Below, piece after piece: positions 59,244-64,000 of a stretch of 64,000 nt of DNA. Position numbers and translations under genes: made by a program. The notes beneath the pieces are model-generated. The model saw only the letters and a list, made by a program, of their open reading frames with translations. It made no database searches and was not told the origin of the DNA. This DNA comes from JBBROS01 sp963752225. GTDB taxonomy: Bacteria > Pseudomonadota > Alphaproteobacteria > Acetobacterales > Acetobacteraceae. The DNA lies in contig CAVVXS010000007.1 in the NCBI GenBank assembly GCA_963752225.1, positions 1,488,001 through 1,552,000 on the forward strand. The letters run 5' to 3'. Each line of letters begins with the position of its first letter. The stretch's first letter is position 1.

Positions 59244-59573
59244 GGTCTCGTCCTTTGCATGCCGAAGTTGAATGCCGGGTCGGGCGCCGCCTCCAGCGTG
59301 CGCCGGGCCGCTGCGGCCGCCCGATCCGATCTTATCGCCCGTTGCTTCGACCCTACCGACGGCCCGCCAGGCCGGTCAATTGCCGCTGCCCCGAAGAAGG
59401 GCTGATCCCACGCACGAAGTGCCTTCTGCACAAGCAAACAGCAGAAATCTGCGTACAATCTACTCGAAGCAGCTTGCTCTTCCTTAAATTGCCGCAACCC
59501 GCGGCAGAAAGTGATGCTGCACCGCCGCAAGCTGCTTGCCGCTGCCGCATGCGCGCCTCTAGCCTGTTCCCCG
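59244..59573. other. Divergent intergenic region between rutA-like and nitrate reductase genes
   Basis: About 330 bases without a recognisable gene, holding both divergent promoters. On the + strand, TACAAT (59454-59459) is a good -10 box, immediately preceded by the inverted repeat GCAGAAATCTGC (59441-59452), a possible operator; no clear -35 is seen. Further left, GCACGAAGTGC (59412-59422) is another inverted repeat. A hairpin TGCCGC-AACCC-GCGGCA lies at about 59489-59506 in the presumed nitrate reductase leader. An alternative upstream start for that gene at 59514 would make the right end coding. Confidence 0.45.
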
Positions 59574-61697
59574 ATGACCGACTCCCACTGCCCCTACTGT
59601 GCGCTGCAATGCGCCATGCGGCTCGAGCCCGATCCCGCCGACGCGTCGCGCCTCGTGTCGGTGGCGCGCGAGTTCCCGACCAACCGCGGCGGCATGTGCA
59701 AGAAGGGCTGGACCTCGGCCGAGCCGCTGCAGTCGCCCGACCGGCTGCGCACGCCGCTGCTCCGCGACCGCAAGGGCGGCGCGCTGCGTCCGGCAAGCTG
59801 GGACGAGGCGCTGGACCGGGTAGCGGCCGGGTTCCGCACCGTTCGCGCCGAGGACGGGCCGGACGCGGTGGGCGTGTTCGGCGGCGGCGGGCTGACCAAC
59901 GAGAAGGCCTACATGCTGGGCAAGTTCGCCCGGGTCGGCCTCGGCACCCGTCACATCGACTATAACGGCCGCTTCTGCATGGCCTCCGGCGCGGCGGCCG
60001 CGGTGCGTGCCTTCGGCATGGACCGCGGCCTGCCCTTCCCGCTCGAAGACCTGCCCGGCGCCGACGTCATCATGCTGGTCGGCAGCAACCCGGCCGAAAC
60101 CATGCCGCCGCTGATGCAGTATTTCGACGAGCAGAAGGCCCGGGGCGGCCGGCTGATCGTGTCCGACCCGCGCCGCACCGCGACCGCCGAGGCGGCGACG
60201 CTGCACCTGCAGCCGGTGCCCGGCACGGACGCCGCGCTCGCCAACGGCCTGCTCCACATCGCGGTCCGTGACAAGCTGATCGACCAGGATTTCATCGATG
60301 CCCGCACCGAAGGCTGGGAGAAGGTACGGCGTCTGGTCGCCTCATGGTGGCCGGACCGTACCGAGCGCACGACGGGCATCCCGGCCCGGCTGCTGGAGCG
60401 CGCGGCGCACATGCTGGGCGAGGCCGAGCACGCCTTCATCATGACCGGACGCGGGCCGGAGCAGCAAAGCCACGGCGTGGACAACGTGCTCGGCTTCATC
60501 AACCTGGCCCTGGCTCTCGGCAAGGCCGGCAAGCGCTACTCCGGCTGGGGCACGTTCACCGGCCAAGGCAACGGCCAAGGCGGGCGCGAGCACGGCCAGA
60601 AGGCCGACCAGTTGCCCGGCTACCGGTCGCTGGCCAACGACGAGCACCGCCGGCACATCGCCTCGATCTGGGGCGTGCATCCCGAAAGCCTGCCGCCGCC
60701 CGGGCCGCCCGCGGTCGAGCTGCTGTCGCGCTGCGGCGTCGAGGGCGGCGTGCGGGCGCTGCTCGTGCTCGGTGCCAACCTGCTGGTATCCGCACCCGCC
60801 GTGGGCCGGCTGCGGGAGAAGCTCGAGGCGCTCGACCTGCTGGTCGTCTGCGACCCGTTCCTGTCCGAGACCGCCGCCATCGCCGACGTCGTGCTGCCGA
60901 CGACGCAATGGGCGGAGGAGGAAGGCACCATGACCAACCTCGAGGGCCGTATCCTCCTCCGCCGGCAGATGGTGGCGCCGCTCGAGGGCGTGCGCACCGA
61001 CACCGCGATCATCAAGGATCTCGCCGACCGGCTCGGCCGCGGCGATAAGTTCACTGCCGAGCCGCGGGCCATCTTCGAGGAGCTGCGGCGGGCCAGCGAG
61101 GGCGGCGTGTCGGACTACGCCGGCGTCACCTGGGAGCGGATCGCAGCCGAGGATGGCGTATTCTGGCCCTGCCCGGACGATGGGCATCCGGGCACGCCGC
61201 GCCCATTCCTCGACCGGTTCGCGACCGAGAACGGCCGCGCCCGGTTCCACCGGGTCGAGCACCGCACCACCGCCGAGGAACCCGGCCCCGATTACCCGCT
61301 GTTCCTCACCACCGGCCGGGTCATGGCGCAATACCAGTCCGGCACCCAGACAAGGCGGGTGCCGTCGCTGAACGCAGCCGACCCCGAAGCCTTCTGCGAG
61401 ATCCACGCCGACATGGCGGCGACGCTCGGCATCCGCGACGGCGACGCGGTGCGGTTGCGCACCCGCCGCGGCACCGCGGCGGTGCGGGCAAGGCTCAACC
61501 GCACCATCCGGCTCGATACCGTGTTCGTGCCGTTCCACTGGGGCGGCGAAGGCTGCGCCAACCTGCTCACCAGCACCTACACCGACCCGGTCTCCGGCAT
61601 CCCCGAGTTCAAGGTCTGCGCCGTCCATGTCAGCGCCGCAGCCGATACCCCTGTCACGTCCAGCTCCGCCCGGCCGGCCGGAGTGGTCGCGGCATGA
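59574..61697 (+). CDS. nasA: Assimilatory nitrate reductase, catalytic subunit (NarB/NasA-like)
   Basis: Molybdopterin oxidoreductase of 707 residues reducing nitrate to nitrite. It has the N-terminal [4Fe-4S] Cys set (CPYCALQCAMRL, GGMCKKGW), the Mo ligand Cys in YNGRFCMASGAAAAVRAFG, MLVGSNPAETMPPLMQYF, YSGWGTFTGQGNGQGGREHG with QKADQLPGYR (nitrate reductase signature), and a C-terminal cofactor domain (PFHWGGEGCANLLT). The extra [2Fe-2S] domain of some NasA proteins is absent, as in NarB. ATG 59574 fits the family. An in-frame ATG 59514 would add 20 residues that look like a twin-arginine/lipoprotein-like signal (LHRRKLLAAAACAPLAC), odd for a cytoplasmic enzyme. Next to nirB. Confidence 0.9.
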   Translation: MTDSHCPYCALQCAMRLEPDPADASRLVSVAREFPTNRGGMCKKGWTSAEPLQSPDRLRTPLLRDRKGGALRPASWDEALDRVAAGFRTVRAEDGPDAVGVFGGGGLTNEKAYMLGKFARVGLGTRHIDYNGRFCMASGAAAAVRAFGMDRGLPFPLEDLPGADVIMLVGSNPAETMPPLMQYFDEQKARGGRLIVSDPRRTATAEAATLHLQPVPGTDAALANGLLHIAVRDKLIDQDFIDARTEGWEKVRRLVASWWPDRTERTTGIPARLLERAAHMLGEAEHAFIMTGRGPEQQSHGVDNVLGFINLALALGKAGKRYSGWGTFTGQGNGQGGREHGQKADQLPGYRSLANDEHRRHIASIWGVHPESLPPPGPPAVELLSRCGVEGGVRALLVLGANLLVSAPAVGRLREKLEALDLLVVCDPFLSETAAIADVVLPTTQWAEEEGTMTNLEGRILLRRQMVAPLEGVRTDTAIIKDLADRLGRGDKFTAEPRAIFEELRRASEGGVSDYAGVTWERIAAEDGVFWPCPDDGHPGTPRPFLDRFATENGRARFHRVEHRTTAEEPGPDYPLFLTTGRVMAQYQSGTQTRRVPSLNAADPEAFCEIHADMAATLGIRDGDAVRLRTRRGTAAVRARLNRTIRLDTVFVPFHWGGEGCANLLTSTYTDPVSGIPEFKVCAVHVSAAADTPVTSSSARPAGVVAA

Positions 61698-61737
61698 TTC
61701 CTGCGACAACGCACTTCAACGTCATCAAGGGTTAACT

Positions 61738-62085
61738 ATGGAAACCACGCCTCGCTTTCTTTCCGGTGTCTTCCCGTTCCACGGGCAGGGTTACGAGACG
61801 GCGGCCCCGCTTGGCCCGCACCTCAGCTACACCGTGCCGGCCGACAAGCGGTCGCAGATGATCTACTTCCGCGCCGGCAACTCGGCCGACGCCATGGTGG
61901 CCGTCTTCCTCATGCGCGACGGCAAGCCGATGCGCACCTTCCCGATTGGCGCCAAGGACGCGGTACACGTGCCGCTTGCCGTGGTCGAAGACCTGATGCC
62001 CGACACCACCGTCACGCTGACGGTCGCGGCAGCGGCCGGGACCGAGGGCACGATCGTGCTCGACATCGGCCTGATCGAGATCTGA
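61738..62085 (+). CDS. Small conserved protein of the nitrate assimilation operon
   Basis: A 115-residue protein without signal peptide or Cys motif: FLSGVFPFHGQGYETAAPLG, HLSYTVPADKRSQMIYFRAG, AMVAVFLMRDGKPMRTFPIG, VHVPLAVVEDLMPDTTVTLT, GTEGTIVLDIGLIEI. The pattern of alternating strands suggests a compact beta-sandwich. It lies 40 bases after nasA and 11 bases before nirB. It is neither NirD (Rieske type) nor a known chaperone of the nitrate reductase. From memory, similar proteins occur beside nitrate assimilation genes in other alphaproteobacteria, but no function is known to me. Confidence 0.75.
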   Translation: METTPRFLSGVFPFHGQGYETAAPLGPHLSYTVPADKRSQMIYFRAGNSADAMVAVFLMRDGKPMRTFPIGAKDAVHVPLAVVEDLMPDTTVTLTVAAAAGTEGTIVLDIGLIEI

Positions 62086-62096
62086 GGAGCCCGCTC

Positions 62097-64000
62097 ATGG
62101 ATATCGGTGTCAGCACCAAGCAACGCCTGGTCGTGGTCGGCAACGGCATGGCCGGCGCCCGCGCCGTGGAGGAAGTGCTCGCCCGCGGCGGCGCGGCCAA
62201 GTTCGACATCGTCATGTTCGGCGACGAGCCGTACGGCAACTACAACCGCATCATGCTGTCCAACATCCTGAGCGGACAGCAGAGCTATGACGAGATCTTC
62301 CTCAACCCGCTCGACTGGTACGAGGAGAACGGCATCACCTTGCACGCCGGGTCGCCGGTGGTCGAGATCGACCGCTTCGCCCGTGTCGTGCTGTCGGCGG
62401 ACGGGCGGCGGGAACCCTATGACGTGCTGCTGATCGCGACCGGCTCGCGCGCCTTCATGCCGCCGATTCCCGGGCTGCACATGGAGGACAAGCGCCTCAA
62501 GCCCGGCGTGTTCGGGTTCCGCACCATCGACGACACCAACGGCATGATCGCCGCGGCCGGGCCGGGCAAGAAGGCGGTGGTGCTGGGCGGTGGCCTGCTC
62601 GGGCTGGAGGCCGCGCGCGGGCTGCTGACGCACGGGTGCGAGGTGACGGTGGTGCATCTCGGAAAGCATCTGATGGAGCAACAGGTCGATCCGACCGGCG
62701 GCGGCATGCTGAAGTCGGCGATGGAGAAGATCGGGGTCAACGTGCTGCTCGGCGCGTCCACCACGCTGGTGCGCGGCGAGGAGCGGGTCGAGGGGCTGAC
62801 GTTCAAGGACGGCATCGAGATCGACTGCGACCTGCTGGTGGTCGCGGCCGGCATCCGCCCGAATGCCGAGATCGGCACCCGTGCCGGCCTCACGGTCGAG
62901 CGGGCCATCGTCGTGGACAACCACATGCGCTCGGTCGACGACATGAACATCTATGTCGTGGGCGAGTGCGCGCAGCATCGCGGCATGGTTTACGGCCTGG
63001 TGGCGCCGTTGTGGGACCAGGCGAAGGTGTTCGCCGACCACGTGACGGAGCGCAACCGCGACGCCGCCTATCACGGCAGCAAGCTCGCGACCAAGCTGAA
63101 GGTGATGGGGGTGGAGCTGGCCTCGATGGGCATCACCCAGCCCAAGGAGGAGCGCGACGAGATCATCCAATTCCAGGAGCCGGCGCGCGGCACCTATAAG
63201 AAGCTGATCGTCCGCGATGGGCGCCTGGTGGGCGGCATCCTGATGGGCGACATCTCGAAGGCCGCGTTCCTGATGCAGGCCTTCGACCGGGACAGCAAGC
63301 TGCCGGACGAGCGGTTGTCGCTGCTGTTCGACCTGGGTGCGCCGCCGCAAGCGGTCACCTTGGACGAGATGCCGGCCGAGGCGCAGGTGTGCAACTGCAA
63401 CGGCGTGTCGAAGGCGGCGATTGGCGCCGCGGTGGCGTCGGGCGCCAAGACCGTGACGGCGGTGATGAACGCGACCCGGGCCGGCAAGGGCTGCGGCTCG
63501 TGCAAGGGCCTGGTCGGCGACGTGGTGTCCTGGTTCGCCGGCGGCACGGTCGAGGAAGACCCGTCGGTGCACTATTACGTGCCGTGCATCCCGATGAAGA
63601 AACAGGAGTTGATCGCCGCGATCAAGGCGCAGGGGCTGCGCTCGGTGTCGTCGGTGTTCGAGGCGCTTGCGGGCGGGGTCGAGGACCCGGCCAGTAAGAT
63701 CCCGCTTGCCTCGCTGCTGAACACGATCTGGCCGGGCCAGTACGAGGACGAGCGCGACGCCCGGTTCATCAACGACCGCGTGCACGGCAACATCCAGAAG
63801 GACGGCACCTTCTCCGTCGTCCCCGAGATGGCGGGCGGCATCTGCACCCCCGCCGAGTTGATGCGCATCGCCCAAGCGGCGGTGAAGTACAACGTGCCAC
63901 TTGTGAAGATGACCGGCGGGCAGCGGATCGACCTGGTCGGCGTGCGGAAGGAGGACCTGCCCGGCATCTGGCGCGACATCGGCATGCCGGCCGGCCACGC
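62097..64000 (+). CDS. nirB: Assimilatory nitrite reductase large subunit NirB (5' part, cut by window end)
   Basis: NAD(P)H-dependent siroheme nitrite reductase reducing nitrite to ammonium. About 634 codons are present. The N-terminal FAD/NADH domains show RLVVVGNGMAGARAVEEVLA, YGNYNRIMLSNILSG, LLIATGSRAFMPPIPG and VVLGGGLLGLEAARGLL. Then the BFD-like [2Fe-2S] domain has VCNCNGVSKAAIG and GKGCGSCKGLVGDVV. The start of the nitrite/sulfite reductase domain (GTFSVVPEMAGGICTPAELM, KMTGGQRIDLVGV) follows. The siroheme Cys lie beyond the window. GAGGAG precedes the ATG at 62097. Confidence 0.94.
   Translation, partial: MDIGVSTKQRLVVVGNGMAGARAVEEVLARGGAAKFDIVMFGDEPYGNYNRIMLSNILSGQQSYDEIFLNPLDWYEENGITLHAGSPVVEIDRFARVVLSADGRREPYDVLLIATGSRAFMPPIPGLHMEDKRLKPGVFGFRTIDDTNGMIAAAGPGKKAVVLGGGLLGLEAARGLLTHGCEVTVVHLGKHLMEQQVDPTGGGMLKSAMEKIGVNVLLGASTTLVRGEERVEGLTFKDGIEIDCDLLVVAAGIRPNAEIGTRAGLTVERAIVVDNHMRSVDDMNIYVVGECAQHRGMVYGLVAPLWDQAKVFADHVTERNRDAAYHGSKLATKLKVMGVELASMGITQPKEERDEIIQFQEPARGTYKKLIVRDGRLVGGILMGDISKAAFLMQAFDRDSKLPDERLSLLFDLGAPPQAVTLDEMPAEAQVCNCNGVSKAAIGAAVASGAKTVTAVMNATRAGKGCGSCKGLVGDVVSWFAGGTVEEDPSVHYYVPCIPMKKQELIAAIKAQGLRSVSSVFEALAGGVEDPASKIPLASLLNTIWPGQYEDERDARFINDRVHGNIQKDGTFSVVPEMAGGICTPAELMRIAQAAVKYNVPLVKMTGGQRIDLVGVRKEDLPGIWRDIGMPAGH

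Noticed and set aside
59489..59506. TGCCGC-AACCC-GCGGCA hairpin as a NasT/NasR (ANTAR) antitermination leader
   Set aside because: ANTAR targets are two hairpins with six-base loops carrying defined A and G positions; only one hairpin with a five-base loop is clear and it overlaps a possible coding start.

Overview
The window is a very GC-rich, gene-dense bacterial chromosome segment, most likely from an alphaproteobacterium of the Rhodospirillales/Acetobacteraceae type. This is inferred from gene content and order: a dcw cluster running murE-murF-mraY-murD-ftsW-murG-murC-murB-ddl-ftsQ-ftsA-ftsZ and then lpxC-bamD-recN-ligA; a fliX gene divergent from flgI; a DksA homologue with a reduced zinc finger; a two-subunit NAD-type formate dehydrogenase with a fused beta subunit; and GC-rich intergenic hairpin repeats. 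No tRNA, rRNA, CRISPR array, transposase or integrase was recognised.

Layout. (1) 1-20260: peptidoglycan precursor synthesis and cell division, one long + strand run with ATGA-type overlaps, then lipid A (lpxC), outer-membrane assembly (bamD) and DNA repair (recN, ligA). (2) 20340-22297: a haloacetate-dehalogenase-like hydrolase, a PEP-CTERM protein gene with an internal stop codon, and a small secreted protein. (3) 22385-26192 (-): a PotFGHI-type polyamine ABC importer. (4) 26241-31511: an FkbM methyltransferase, GDP-rhamnose genes (gmd, rmd) and a GAF-GGDEF-EAL protein with a degenerate EAL domain. (5) 31663-37031 (-): an orphan ABC permease and formate dehydrogenase. (6) 37297-40235: dksA and a flagellar group (fliX, flgI, a FlgJ-like rod-binding protein, a FlgN-like protein) with a textbook sigma-54 promoter in front of flgI. 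(7) 40310-43907: a glycosyltransferase, four-carbon acid sugar genes (otnK, otnC) and a histone-H1-like protein with a clear terminator. (8) 44221-46952: methylcitrate genes prpC and prpD. (9) 47229-50949: a proline-rich lipoprotein and a marR-emrA-emrB efflux operon. (10) 51067-59243: an orphan peptide-type binding protein, then a six-gene minus-strand operon: RutA-like flavin monooxygenase, Tat-exported binding protein, two permeases, ATPase, amidase. (11) 59574-64000: nitrate assimilation (NarB/NasA-type nitrate reductase, a small conserved protein, and the start of nirB).

The most interesting candidate system is the RutA-like monooxygenase with its own ABC importer and amidase (52605-59243). 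It lacks every other rut gene and looks like an uptake-and-ring-opening route for an unidentified nitrogen compound. Two repeat families also stand out because every copy has the same orientation relative to the flanking genes: a ~95-bp palindromic element (4 copies) in front of murF, murB and a permease gene, and a double-hairpin element (4 copies) directly after stop codons.

Three genes that are normally essential (murF, lpxC, ligA) each carry one net +1 frameshift. Because all three shifts are in the same direction and all three genes are otherwise intact, assembly or base-calling error is the likeliest cause.
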